From JAFCUW01 sp049898325 (lineage in GTDB: Bacteria > Pseudomonadota > Gammaproteobacteria > Burkholderiales > Burkholderiaceae_D), in NCBI RefSeq assembly GCF_049898325.1, contig NZ_JAFCXL010000001.1, positions 186,001-250,000 of the forward strand: a stretch of 64,000 bases of DNA, given 5' to 3'. The notes under the pieces were generated by a model. It was given only the letters and a program-made list of their open reading frames with translations. It did no database searches and had not been told where the DNA came from. Positions 27,418 to 35,955 of the stretch are shown here, in pieces. The translations under genes were made by a program, and so were the position numbers. Each line of letters opens with the position of its first letter. Position 1 is the stretch's first letter.

Positions 27418-28617
27418 ATGACGCAGCCACTTCCGGTGATCATCGTCGGCGCCGGCATGGCTGCCTACGGTGTCGCCCGTGAATTCAGAAAGCTCGACAA
27501 GACCACTGCCCTGCTGATCGTCTCGAGCGACCAGGCCGGCGCGTACGCGAAGCCGATGTTGTCGAACGCCCTCGCCATGGGCAAGGACGCCGCCCAGTTG
27601 TTGTCGCACAGCGCGGCGCAGATGGCCGCCACGCTCGACGCCACCATTGTCGGCGGCGTCGACATCACCACCATCGATCCGGCCGCGCGCACCATCGGCA
27701 GCGCCGACGGGCGCAGCTTCGCCTACCGCGACCTGGTGCTGGCGCTGGGCGCCAGCCCGATCCGCCTGCCGCTCGGCGGCGACGGCGCCGCCGCCGTCCT
27801 GTCGGTCAACCACCTGGACGACTACGCGTTGTTGCGCACGGCGCTGGCGGGACTGGGCCGGCCGGCGCGGGTGACCATCCTCGGCGCCGGCCTGATCGGT
27901 TGCGAATTTGCCGACGACCTCGTCGCCGGCGGCCACCAGGTCACGCTGGTCGATCCCCATCCGCGCCCGCTGGCCGCGCTGGCCGCGCCGGCGCTGTCGG
28001 CCGCGCTGGTGGCCGCGTGGGCGCCCCTGCCCATCACGCTCAAGCTGGGCACCACCGCCAGCGTCGTGCGCCGGCAGGGCGCCGCCCTGGTGGTCGAACT
28101 GGCCGACGGCAGCGCCGTCGACGCCGATATCGTGCTCTCGGCGGTGGGACTGCGCCCGGCCATTGCGCTGGCGCAGTCGGCCGGCCTGGCCACCGCGCGC
28201 GGCATCGTCATCGACCCGTTCGGCCGCACCAGCGCCGCCCACGTGTATGCGCTGGGCGACTGCGCCGAGTACCGCACCGGCGCGGGCGGCGGCGCGGTGA
28301 TGCCGTATGTCGCCCCGCTGCTGCTGGCGGCGCGGGCGATCGGCGCCACCCTGGCCGGCACGCCCACCCCGATCGTCCTCAGGAACGATGCGGTGGTGGT
28401 CAAGACGGCCAGCCTGAAACTGGCGCTGGCGCCGCCACCAGCGGGCAGCACGGGCGCCTGGATCCATGTCGACGACGGCGAGCGCATCGTCGCCCGCTTT
28501 GTCGACGGCGCCGGCATCGTGCGGGGATTCGGCCTGTCGCTGCACACGCCGGCCCTGCGCAACGCGCTGATGGCGGAACTCGATCAGGCCCACCAAGGCG
28601 CCGGCGCGCAGGGCTGA
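27418..28617 (+). CDS. FAD-dependent rubredoxin reductase
   Basis: The 399-residue flavoprotein has an N-terminal FAD motif IIVGAGMAAYGVAREF, a central NAD(P)-binding motif TILGAGLIGCEFADDL and the late FAD stretch VYALGDCAEY. This is the layout of rubredoxin-NAD+ reductases. It directly follows the rubredoxin gene, so the three genes form a complete NAD(P)H-reductase-rubredoxin-rubrerythrin peroxide pathway. The C-terminus lacks an obvious extra domain. Confidence 0.9.
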   Translation: MTQPLPVIIVGAGMAAYGVAREFRKLDKTTALLIVSSDQAGAYAKPMLSNALAMGKDAAQLLSHSAAQMAATLDATIVGGVDITTIDPAARTIGSADGRSFAYRDLVLALGASPIRLPLGGDGAAAVLSVNHLDDYALLRTALAGLGRPARVTILGAGLIGCEFADDLVAGGHQVTLVDPHPRPLAALAAPALSAALVAAWAPLPITLKLGTTASVVRRQGAALVVELADGSAVDADIVLSAVGLRPAIALAQSAGLATARGIVIDPFGRTSAAHVYALGDCAEYRTGAGGGAVMPYVAPLLLAARAIGATLAGTPTPIVLRNDAVVVKTASLKLALAPPPAGSTGAWIHVDDGERIVARFVDGAGIVRGFGLSLHTPALRNALMAELDQAHQGAGAQG

Positions 28618-28654
28618 CGCAGGCGGGGAGCGGCGGCCGTTGTAAAATCAGCGC

Positions 28655-29623
28655 ATGCTCTCCGAATTCGACCTCATCAAGCAATATTTTGTGCGCGACC
28701 GCCCCAGCCGCGCCACCCTCGGCATCGGCGACGATTGCGCCCTCCTGACCCCGCGCGCCGGCACCGAACTGGCCATTTCCACCGACATGCTGGTGGAAAA
28801 CCGCCATTTTTTTGCCGGCGCCGATCCCCGCTGCCTGGGCCATAAAGCGCTCGCCGTCAACCTGTCCGACCTGGCCGCGATGGGCGCGACGCCGCTGGCG
28901 TTCACGCTGGCGCTGGCGATGCCGAAAGCCGATCCCGTCTGGCTGGCCGGCTTTAGCGAGGGCCTGTTCGCGCTGGCCGACCTGCATGGCTGCGAGCTCA
29001 TCGGTGGCGACACCACGCGCGGCCCGCTCACCATCAGCATCACCATCTTCGGCGAGATCGCGCCCGGCCAGGCCTTGCAGCGCAGCCGCGCCGTCGCCGG
29101 CGACGACATCTGGGTCTCGGGCACGCTGGGCGACGCCCGCCTGACCCTGGCCGGCCTGCGCGACGAATTCCCCATCGATCAGGCCACGCTGGCCCTGGCC
29201 AGCCCCCGCATGCACCTGCCCGAACCCCGCGTCGCGCTGGGCCAGGCGCTCGCGCAGGGCGCACTGGCGCACGCGGCGCTCGATATTTCCGACGGCTTCG
29301 CGGGCGACCTGGGCCACATCCTGGCCGCCTCGCGGGTGGGCGCCAGCGTCAATGTCGACGCCCTGCCCGCCGGCGCCGCCCTTGCGCGCGAGGACAGCGC
29401 CACCCGCCGCCGCTTCTGCGCCCAGGGTGGCGACGACTACGAACTGTGCTTTACGGCCGACCCGGCCCGGCGCGATGCCATCGTCGCCGCCGCCGCCGCC
29501 TGCGCCACCGCCGTCACGCGGGTGGGCGTGATCGACGCGCAGGCGGGCCTGCGCCTGGTCGACGGGAACGGGCGCGCCGTCGCGCTCGACGCGGCCGGTT
29601 TCGACCACTTCGCGCTGCCCTGA
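28655..29623 (+). CDS. thiL: thiamine-monophosphate kinase
   Basis: Phosphorylates thiamine monophosphate to thiamine diphosphate. The 322-residue protein shows LGIGDDCALL near residue 24, STDMLVENRHFF, the SDLAAMGATPLAFTLAL stretch and GGDDYELCFTA in the C-terminal half, all characteristic of ThiL. It is followed 133 bp later by pncC. In many Betaproteobacteria pgpA lies between the two; here it is absent. Confidence 0.96.
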   Translation: MLSEFDLIKQYFVRDRPSRATLGIGDDCALLTPRAGTELAISTDMLVENRHFFAGADPRCLGHKALAVNLSDLAAMGATPLAFTLALAMPKADPVWLAGFSEGLFALADLHGCELIGGDTTRGPLTISITIFGEIAPGQALQRSRAVAGDDIWVSGTLGDARLTLAGLRDEFPIDQATLALASPRMHLPEPRVALGQALAQGALAHAALDISDGFAGDLGHILAASRVGASVNVDALPAGAALAREDSATRRRFCAQGGDDYELCFTADPARRDAIVAAAAACATAVTRVGVIDAQAGLRLVDGNGRAVALDAAGFDHFALP

Positions 29624-29705
29624 AAATTTCGTCGGCGCGCTGCGTGATCGGCAAGGCTGCCATGCTAAAGTAGCCGATACCGTCAGACCGATTTACCACC
29701 ATTTC

Positions 29706-29739
29706 ACCGATTTCATCGGTGCCCCGCCCGGCGGCGGGG
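29706..29739 (+). other. two tandem hairpins in the pncC leader
   Basis: ACCGAT-TTC-ATCGGT (29706-29720) and CCCCGCC-CGGC-GGCGGGG (29722-29739) are adjacent perfect stems, ending seven bases before the pncC ribosome site. No T-run follows, so neither looks like an intrinsic terminator. A translational or mRNA-stability role is possible. Confidence 0.55.
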
Positions 29740-29756
29740 TCGCGAAAGGATTGCAC

Positions 29757-30239
29757 GTGACAAACGAGTTAATGGATCTGGCCACCCGCGTCGGCCACGC
29801 CCTGCAGGCCAGCGAGCGCATGCTGTGCACTGCCGAGTCGTGCACGGGCGGCGGCGTGGCCCAGGCGGTGACGGAAATCGCCGGCTCGAGCGCCTGGTTC
29901 GATTGCGGTTTCGTCACCTATTCGAACGTGTCGAAAATCGAGATGCTCAATGTCTCGAATGCCCTGATCGCCCAGATGGGCGTGGTCAGCGAAGAAGTGG
30001 CCGGCGCCATGGCCGAAGGTGCGCTGGCCAACAGCAACGCCGACGTGGCGCTGTCGACCACGGGCATCGCCGGCCCCACCGGCGCCGTCCCCGGCAAGCC
30101 CGTCGGCACCGTCTGTTTCGCCTGGTCGAGCGCCGAGCGCACCCACACCGAACGGCTGGTGTTCCAGGGCGACCGCGCCGCCGTGCGCGAGCAGACGGTG
30201 ATCCATGCGCTGCAGGGCCTGTTGCGTTTCATCGAGTAA
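29757..30239 (+). CDS. pncC: nicotinamide-nucleotide amidohydrolase (CinA C-terminal domain family)
   Basis: Deamidates nicotinamide mononucleotide in the pyridine nucleotide cycle. The 160-residue single-domain protein has the family motifs CTAESCTGGGVA near residue 24, FDCGFVTYSN and STTGIAGPTG. I choose GTG 29757 because AAGGA lies about seven bases upstream; a TTG six bases earlier would be too close to it. The 5' leader contains two stable hairpins. Confidence 0.92.
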   Translation: MTNELMDLATRVGHALQASERMLCTAESCTGGGVAQAVTEIAGSSAWFDCGFVTYSNVSKIEMLNVSNALIAQMGVVSEEVAGAMAEGALANSNADVALSTTGIAGPTGAVPGKPVGTVCFAWSSAERTHTERLVFQGDRAAVREQTVIHALQGLLRFIE

Positions 30240-30242
30240 GGC

Positions 30243-31118
30243 TTGCATCCCTCCCTCATGGCCGCTGCGGCGCTGCTGCTGGCGGCGGCAGCCCAGGCGG
30301 CGCCGCCCGCTGTCACCGTCTACGCCGCCGGCGATATCGCCCACTGCGGCAGCGCGCCGCCGCGCTACGCGGGCGCGGCGCAAACGGCGACCCTGATCGA
30401 CGCCGCGCTGGCCCAGGACCGCACGGCGGTCGTGCTGGCGCTGGGCGACCTGACCTACCCGCGCGGGCGCCTGGCCGAATTTACCGGCTGCTACCAGGAC
30501 ACCTGGGGCCGTTTCAAGGCGCGCACCTATCCCACCCCGGGCAACCACGAATACGCCACCGCCGGGGCAGCGGGCTATTTCACGTATTTCGGCGCCCAGG
30601 CCGGTCCCGGCCATTACGCGTTCACGCTGGGCGGCTGGCGCCTGATCTCGCTCGACAGCAACCTGGGCGCGGCCGCCAGCGCCAGCCAGCTGGCCTGGCT
30701 CAGAAACGAGCTGGCCGCCAACCCCGCGCGCTGCACGCTCGCCTACTGGCATCACCCCATGTATAGTTCCGGCTTGAAAGGCGTCGATCCCCGCATGCGG
30801 CCCGCGTGGCAATTGCTGATGGCCGCCGGGGCCGAACTGGTGCTGACCGGCCACGACCACCTGTACGAGCGCTTCGCGCCGCAAGATGGTCAGGGCCAGC
30901 GCGACGACGCCGGCGGCATCCGCCAGTTCGTGGTGGGCACGGGCGGCGCCTTTCTCACGCCGTTGCTGCTGCCCTTGCGCAACAGCGAAGCGCGCGACAG
31001 CAATCACCTGGGCGTGCTGAAACTGGTGCTGCGCGCCGACGGCTACGACTGGGCCTTCCTGCCGGTCGGCAGCGACGCCCTGTTCGCGCCCGACCGCGGC
31101 AGCGCGTCCTGCCACTGA
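30243..31118 (+). CDS. exported metallophosphoesterase
   Basis: The 291-residue protein begins with a signal peptide (MAAAALLLAAAAQA) and has the calcineurin-like metal motifs in order: AAGDIA, GDLTYP, GNHEY, YWHHPMY and GHDHLYER, as in purple acid phosphatase-type enzymes. It should act in the periplasm on phosphate esters. The start is either TTG 30243 or ATG 30258. It lies only three bases after the pncC stop, so the two are probably co-transcribed. Confidence 0.85.
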   Translation: MHPSLMAAAALLLAAAAQAAPPAVTVYAAGDIAHCGSAPPRYAGAAQTATLIDAALAQDRTAVVLALGDLTYPRGRLAEFTGCYQDTWGRFKARTYPTPGNHEYATAGAAGYFTYFGAQAGPGHYAFTLGGWRLISLDSNLGAAASASQLAWLRNELAANPARCTLAYWHHPMYSSGLKGVDPRMRPAWQLLMAAGAELVLTGHDHLYERFAPQDGQGQRDDAGGIRQFVVGTGGAFLTPLLLPLRNSEARDSNHLGVLKLVLRADGYDWAFLPVGSDALFAPDRGSASCH

Positions 31119-31164
31119 TTCCCGCCATTCGCCAACTGGCACAGCATTACCTACGGAGCGATCG

Positions 31165-31899
31165 ATGCACAACACGGTTCATTTTATTTTGCAGGGCAAG
31201 GGTGGCATCGGCAAGACGATGGTGTCGACCATCCTGGCGCAATGGCTGGCCGACAAGGACAGCGAAGGCCGGCCCTTGCGCTGCTACGACACCGACCAGG
31301 AAAACGCCACCTTCTCGCGCTACAAGGCGATGGCCGTCAAGCATGTGCCGGTGATGACGGACAGCCGCAACATCGACCCGAAACGCTTCGACGCCCTGAT
31401 GATCGACCTGCTCGAGGAAGACGGCAACTGCGTCGTCGACAACGGCGCCAACACGTTTTCGCCCCTGATGGGCTACCTGCTGGAAAACGACTGCTTCGAG
31501 TTGCTCAAGGAGTCCGGCCGCACCGTGTACATCCACACCATCGTCGGCGGCGGCGACACCTTGCACGACACGGCGATGGGCTTTGTCTCGACCGCCAAGG
31601 CGACCCGGGTGCCGCTGGTGCTGTGGGAAAACCAGCATTTCGGCCTGTTGCAGTCGGGCAGCGGCAAGCAGTTCACCGATTCGGCCACCTATGCCGAACA
31701 CGCCAGCCGCGTGGTGGGCCGCGTGGTGCTCACCCAAAGAAACGCCGACACCTTCGGCGCCGACCTGAAAAAAATGAATATCGCCCGCATGACAGCGGCC
31801 GAGGTGCGCGCCAGCGACAAGTTCAATGTCATGGAAAAACAGCGCATCAAGGTGGTGTTCCGCGACCTGTTCGAGCAGCTCGACAAGGTCAACTGGTAG
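31165..31899 (+). CDS. TraL-like ParA/MinD-type ATPase
   Basis: The 244-residue protein has a deviant Walker A GKGGIGKT at residues 11-18, the ParA/MinD signature. Beyond that it tracks the IncP conjugation protein TraL along its whole length: YDTDQENATFSRYKAM, VVDNGANTFSPLMGYL, HTIVGGGDTLHDTAMGF and the C-terminal RIKVVFRDLFEQLD. RP4 TraL is about 241 residues. There is no relaxase or type IV secretion gene in the neighbourhood, and the next gene looks like TraM. The role is unknown; a membrane-positioning ATPase is one idea. The TraL resemblance is from memory. Confidence 0.75.
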   Translation: MHNTVHFILQGKGGIGKTMVSTILAQWLADKDSEGRPLRCYDTDQENATFSRYKAMAVKHVPVMTDSRNIDPKRFDALMIDLLEEDGNCVVDNGANTFSPLMGYLLENDCFELLKESGRTVYIHTIVGGGDTLHDTAMGFVSTAKATRVPLVLWENQHFGLLQSGSGKQFTDSATYAEHASRVVGRVVLTQRNADTFGADLKKMNIARMTAAEVRASDKFNVMEKQRIKVVFRDLFEQLDKVNW

Positions 31900-31909
31900 G
31901 AGCGCGGCG

Positions 31910-32395
31910 ATGGATCAGCAAAAACTGCGCACGCTGGTGTTCGAAAAAACCGGCGTCAAGATCGATCTCGACGATCCCGTGTTCGCCCTGGTGGCCCTGA
32001 ACGAGGCGGTGCTGGCCGAAGCGGTCGAGCGCCACGTGGCGCTGATCGAGCAGGCCAGCGACGCCATGGCGGCGCGGCTGGCGGGACCGCTGGCGGGGGC
32101 GCCGGCGCCCGTGCGGGCGGCCGCGCCCGTGGCCCCGGCCGCTCACGTTGCCGTTGCCGCCACCGGGCCGGCCCTGCTGGCCGGCGCCGCTGCCGTGCTG
32201 GGCGCCGTGCTGGTGCTGCTGGGCCAGGCGCTGTGGTTCAAGCCCGTGCCGGCGCCGGCGGCCGTGGTGCAGGCGCGCGAATTGAGCGCCGACCAGGGCG
32301 CCGCCCTGCGCCAGGCCGATAAACTCGATAAGATCATACAAAAGCTCGACCCCAAGACCCGCGCCACCATCCGCGCCGAGATGCAAAAGCCATAA
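31910..32395 (+). CDS. TraM-like single-span membrane protein
   Basis: The 161-residue protein starts with a short helical region in which KTGVKIDLDDPVFALVALNEAVL resembles the N-terminus of the IncP conjugation protein TraM. It continues with an alanine/proline-rich linker, one hydrophobic segment (about residues 85-108) and a charged C-terminal helix. ATG 31910 has a GGAG site and lies ten bases after the stop of the TraL-like ATPase gene. The tandem order matches traL-traM of IncP plasmids. I would treat the pair as one unit. Confidence 0.65.
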   Translation: MDQQKLRTLVFEKTGVKIDLDDPVFALVALNEAVLAEAVERHVALIEQASDAMAARLAGPLAGAPAPVRAAAPVAPAAHVAVAATGPALLAGAAAVLGAVLVLLGQALWFKPVPAPAAVVQARELSADQGAALRQADKLDKIIQKLDPKTRATIRAEMQKP

Positions 32396-32405
32396 AAGAA
32401 CAGCG

Positions 32406-33434
32406 ATGAAACACGATCACCCGCACGACCACGACCACGGCCACGACCATAACCATGAGCACGGCGCCAAGGCCAGCGGCCATGCGGCGCATGCCGGCCA
32501 CGACCACGGCGGCCACGGCCACCACCACAGCGTCGACCCCAACAACATGGGCCGCGCCTTCGTCATCGCCATCGTCCTCAACACCGTGTTCGTGGGCGTC
32601 GAATTCGTCTACGGCTTCATCGCCAACTCGACGGCGTTGATGGCCGACGCGGGCCACAACCTGTCCGACGTGCTCGGCCTGGTGCTGGCGTGGGGCGCGG
32701 CCGTGCTGGCGCGGCGCGCGCCGAACCCGACGTATACGTATGGCCTGCGCAGTTCGTCGATCCTGGCGGCGCTGGGCAATGCCCTGCTGCTGATGGTGGC
32801 GTGCGGCGCCATCGCCTGGGAGGCGGTGCAACGCTTCCATGAACCGGCCCCAGTGGCGGGCTGGACGGTGTCGATGGTCGCGCTGGTGGGGGTGGCCATC
32901 AACGGCATCTCGGCCTGGCTGTTCATGTCCGGCAGCAAGGACGACATCAATGTGCGCGCCGCCTACCAGCACATGGCGGCCGATGCCGCCATCTCGCTGG
33001 GCGTGGTGGTGTCGGGCCTGCTCATCATGGGCACCGGCTGGGCCTGGATCGACCCCGCCGTCAGTCTCGTCATCGTCGCCCTGATCATCGTGTCGACCTG
33101 GTCGGTGCTGCGCGAATCGCTGCGCATGGTGCTGGCGGCGGTGCCGTCGAACATCGACCCGCACCTGGTGGGCGCCTACCTGGCGGCCCTGCCCGGTGTG
33201 AGCAGCACCCATGACCTGCACATCTGGTCAATGAGCACGACGGAAACGGCGCTGACGGCGCACCTGGTGATGCCTGACGGCTATCCCGGCGACGCCGCCA
33301 TCGACGCCATCACGGCGCGCCTGAAAGAGCAGTTCGCCATTCACCACAGCACCCTGCAAATCGAACAGGGCACCACGGCGCACGCCTGCTGCCTGCTGGT
33401 GGCGGCGCCGCCGGTGGCGCTGCACGCGCACTGA
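32406..33434 (+). CDS. cation diffusion facilitator (CDF) metal exporter
   Basis: The 342-residue inner-membrane antiporter has six hydrophobic segments, the metal site HNLSD at 84-88 and a second site in YQHMAADAAISLG. The first 41 residues are extremely rich in His and Asp, a metal-buffering extension typical of zinc/cobalt exporters such as CzcD/ZitB. The cytoplasmic C-terminal domain (IWSMSTTETALTAHLVMP) is complete. It lies ten bases after the TraM-like gene, so co-transcription is likely. No metal regulator is visible nearby. Confidence 0.93.
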   Translation: MKHDHPHDHDHGHDHNHEHGAKASGHAAHAGHDHGGHGHHHSVDPNNMGRAFVIAIVLNTVFVGVEFVYGFIANSTALMADAGHNLSDVLGLVLAWGAAVLARRAPNPTYTYGLRSSSILAALGNALLLMVACGAIAWEAVQRFHEPAPVAGWTVSMVALVGVAINGISAWLFMSGSKDDINVRAAYQHMAADAAISLGVVVSGLLIMGTGWAWIDPAVSLVIVALIIVSTWSVLRESLRMVLAAVPSNIDPHLVGAYLAALPGVSSTHDLHIWSMSTTETALTAHLVMPDGYPGDAAIDAITARLKEQFAIHHSTLQIEQGTTAHACCLLVAAPPVALHAH

Positions 33435-33450
33435 CCAGCGTCAGCCAGGC

Positions 33451-34383
33451 TCAGGCCAGGTTGGCGAACAGGGGCGTACTCAGATAGCGCTCGCCGAACG
33501 AGGGGATGATCGTCACGATCAGCTTGCCCTTGTTGTCGGGCCGGCGCGCCACCTGCAGGGCGGCCCACAGGGCGGCGCCCGAGGAAATGCCGACCAACAA
33601 ACCTTCTTCCCGCGCCGCCGCGCGCGCGGTGGCGAAGGCGTCGTCGTTGCTGACGGCAACGATCTCGTCGTAAATGCCCGTGTTGAGCACCTGCGGCACG
33701 AAGCCGGCGCCGATCCCCTGCAAGGGATGGGGGCCCTTGCTGCCCTTCGACAGCATGGGCGAGGCGGCCGGTTCGACGGCGATGATCTGCACGCCGCTCT
33801 TGCGCGCCTTGAGCACTTCGCCCACGCCCGTGATGGTGCCGCCCGTGCCGATGCCGGCGACGACGATGTCGACCTTGCCGTCGGTGTCGTTCCAGATTTC
33901 TTCGGCGGTGGTGCGGCGGTGTACCTGCGGGTTGGCGGGATTGTTAAATTGCTGCGGCATCAACCAGCCGGGGTTGGCCGCCACCAGCTCCTCGGCGCGG
34001 CGGATGGCGCCCAGCATGCCCTCGGCGCCGGGCGTGAGCACCAGTTCGGCACCGTAGGCGCGCAGCAGCAGGCGCCGCTCCAGGCTCATGGTGTCGGGCA
34101 TGACCAGCGTGCAGCGGTAGCCGCGGCTGGCGCACACCATGGCCAGCGCGATGCCCGTGTTGCCGCTGGTGGGCTCGACGATGACGGTGTCCGGGCCGAT
34201 CTGGCCGGCCGCTTCGGCCGCCTCGATCATGGCCAGGCCGATCCGGTCCTTGACGCTGTGGGCGGGATTATAAAATTCCAGCTTGCACACCAGCTCGGCG
34301 TCGCCGGGCGCCAGGCCCATGCGACGGATCCGCACCAGCGGGGTATTGCCGATCAATTCAGTGACGTCATTGGCGATGCGCAT
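33451..34383 (-). CDS. cysK: cysteine synthase A
   Basis: PLP enzyme that makes cysteine from O-acetylserine and sulfide. The 310-residue protein has the PLP lysine in NPAHSVKDRIG near residue 45, the substrate loop PTSGNTGIALA and the glycine-rich GIGTGGTITG phosphate cup. ATG 34383 has a strong GGAGGAG site. It is convergent with the CDF exporter gene, whose stop is 16 bp away. Confidence 0.95.
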   Translation of the reverse strand: MRIANDVTELIGNTPLVRIRRMGLAPGDAELVCKLEFYNPAHSVKDRIGLAMIEAAEAAGQIGPDTVIVEPTSGNTGIALAMVCASRGYRCTLVMPDTMSLERRLLLRAYGAELVLTPGAEGMLGAIRRAEELVAANPGWLMPQQFNNPANPQVHRRTTAEEIWNDTDGKVDIVVAGIGTGGTITGVGEVLKARKSGVQIIAVEPAASPMLSKGSKGPHPLQGIGAGFVPQVLNTGIYDEIVAVSNDDAFATARAAAREEGLLVGISSGAALWAALQVARRPDNKGKLIVTIIPSFGERYLSTPLFANLA

Positions 34384-34443
34384 GCTGTCTCCTCCCCGCG
34401 GGTGGTTGAAATATTATTTCATTTTTTACTTGTTTTTGACGAT

Positions 34444-34971
34444 TTACTTCACGTTAAGCAGTTCGACATCGAAGATCAGGTCCGCGTCCGCGGGAATCGA
34501 GCCGCCGCCGGCGCCGCGCTTGCCGTAGGCCAGATCGCTGGGGATGATCAGGGTGCGCTTGCCGCCCACCTTCATGCCCACCACGCCCTGGTCCCAGCCC
34601 TTGATGACGCGGCCGGCGCCCAGTTGAAACTCGAGCGGCTCGCGGCCGGCGTCGAGCGAGGAATCGAACTTGCGGCCCCGTTGGCGGGTGGCCAGCGGCT
34701 TGTAGAACCAGCCCGTGTAATGGACCACGATATTGCTGCCGGCGGTCGCTTCCTTGCCGGTGCCGACGACGTTGTCGATCTTGACGAGCGGGTTCGTCTC
34801 GGTGGGCGCCGGCAGCACGGTGGCCGGGGCGATTTGCGGGGCCGCTTGCACCTCCGTTTGCGGCGCCGCCGTGGTGGCGCTCTGGGCGGCGGCGGCGGTG
34901 GCGAACGAGGCGAAGGCGGCGCACACGAGCAGGCGCGGCAGGGAACAACGAATCATCATAATGGTTTCCAT
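34444..34971 (-). CDS. FKBP-type peptidyl-prolyl cis-trans isomerase, exported
   Basis: The 175-residue protein has an N-terminal signal segment (LLVCAAFASFATAAAAQ), a short linker and one FKBP domain with VHYTGWFY, FDSSLD, GWDQGVVGMKVGGKRTLIIP and AYGKRGAGG. It should act in the periplasm on proline-containing proteins. The start is ATG 34971 or one of the two ATG codons at 34959/34956. Longer in-frame upstream sequence belongs to the antisense or next gene and is not part of it. Confidence 0.88.
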   Translation of the reverse strand: METIMMIRCSLPRLLVCAAFASFATAAAAQSATTAAPQTEVQAAPQIAPATVLPAPTETNPLVKIDNVVGTGKEATAGSNIVVHYTGWFYKPLATRQRGRKFDSSLDAGREPLEFQLGAGRVIKGWDQGVVGMKVGGKRTLIIPSDLAYGKRGAGGGSIPADADLIFDVELLNVK

Positions 34972-35020
34972 AAAATTGAAGAAGGTCCACGCCAGCCGAC
35001 CAGGGCGCGCACTATGCCTA

Positions 35021-35878
35021 TCATACCGCGCCGCCGTGATCGTGCACATCGGCCTGCGCGGGCGCGTCGGCCATCGCCTGGTCGGCCAGCTGGCGCAGCA
35101 CGTGGGCGGCCGCCACCATGCCGAAACTGGCGGTGACGACGACGCTCGAGCCGAAGCCGGCGCAATTGATACCGGTAATGCCGGCGCTGCCGCGCTGGTC
35201 GGCGTCGAGCGAGCAGCCCGGTTCGCCCTCGGGATAGCGCAGCGGCTCCATGGAGAACACGGCATCGACGTGGAACTTGGCTTTTTCGCCGCGCGGAAAA
35301 CCGTACTGGTTGCGCAGCAGCTTGCGCACCCGCTTGAGCAGCGGTTCCTGTTCCGTGCGGGCGAGGTCGCGCACGGCAATCTTGGTGGGATCGGTCTGGC
35401 CGCCGGCGCCGCCGATGATCAACAGGGGCAGGCTGTGGTCGCGGCAATAGGCGATCACGGCCGCCTTGGCGCGGGCGCTGTCGATGGCGTCGATGACGTA
35501 ATCGAACCCCTTGCCGCCCAACATGGTCTCGAGATTGTCGGCGTCAATGAACTCTTCCACCAGCGTGATCTGGCAGGCCGGATTGATCTGTGCGACGCGC
35601 TCGGCGAGGGCGTCGATCTTGGCCTGGCCCAGCGTGCTGGTCAGGGCCTGCACCTGGCGGTTGATGTTCGATTCGGCCACGTTGTCCAGGTCGATCAGGG
35701 TGAGCCGGCCGATGGCGCTGCGGGCCAGTGCTTCGACGATCCAGGAACCGACGCCGCCCACGCCGATCACGCACACGTGGGCGGCGCCGAAACGGCGCAA
35801 GGCGGGCGCGCCGTACAGGCGGGCCAGGCCGCCGAAACGCCGCGCGTTGTCGGCAATAAAAGTGTCAGGTGAATTCAT
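35021..35878 (-). CDS. tcdA: tRNA threonylcarbamoyladenosine dehydratase (ThiF/MoeB-like)
   Basis: Cyclises t6A at position 37 of tRNA to ct6A. The 285-residue E1-like enzyme has the ATP-binding glycine motif VIGVGGVGSWIVEALARS, the IDLDNVAESNINRQVQ segment and IGGAGGQTDPTKI. It is divergent from the hemerythrin-PdxH fusion gene, with 77 bp between the starts. The t6A biosynthesis gene tsaC also occurs later in the window. Confidence 0.92.
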   Translation of the reverse strand: MNSPDTFIADNARRFGGLARLYGAPALRRFGAAHVCVIGVGGVGSWIVEALARSAIGRLTLIDLDNVAESNINRQVQALTSTLGQAKIDALAERVAQINPACQITLVEEFIDADNLETMLGGKGFDYVIDAIDSARAKAAVIAYCRDHSLPLLIIGGAGGQTDPTKIAVRDLARTEQEPLLKRVRKLLRNQYGFPRGEKAKFHVDAVFSMEPLRYPEGEPGCSLDADQRGSAGITGINCAGFGSSVVVTASFGMVAAAHVLRQLADQAMADAPAQADVHDHGGAV

Positions 35879-35955
35879 GGCGCCATTTTAGCGGACCCGG
35901 CCAGGCTGGCTGCTCTAAAATGACAGTTTCGGCACCCCCACCAGGAAAGACCACG

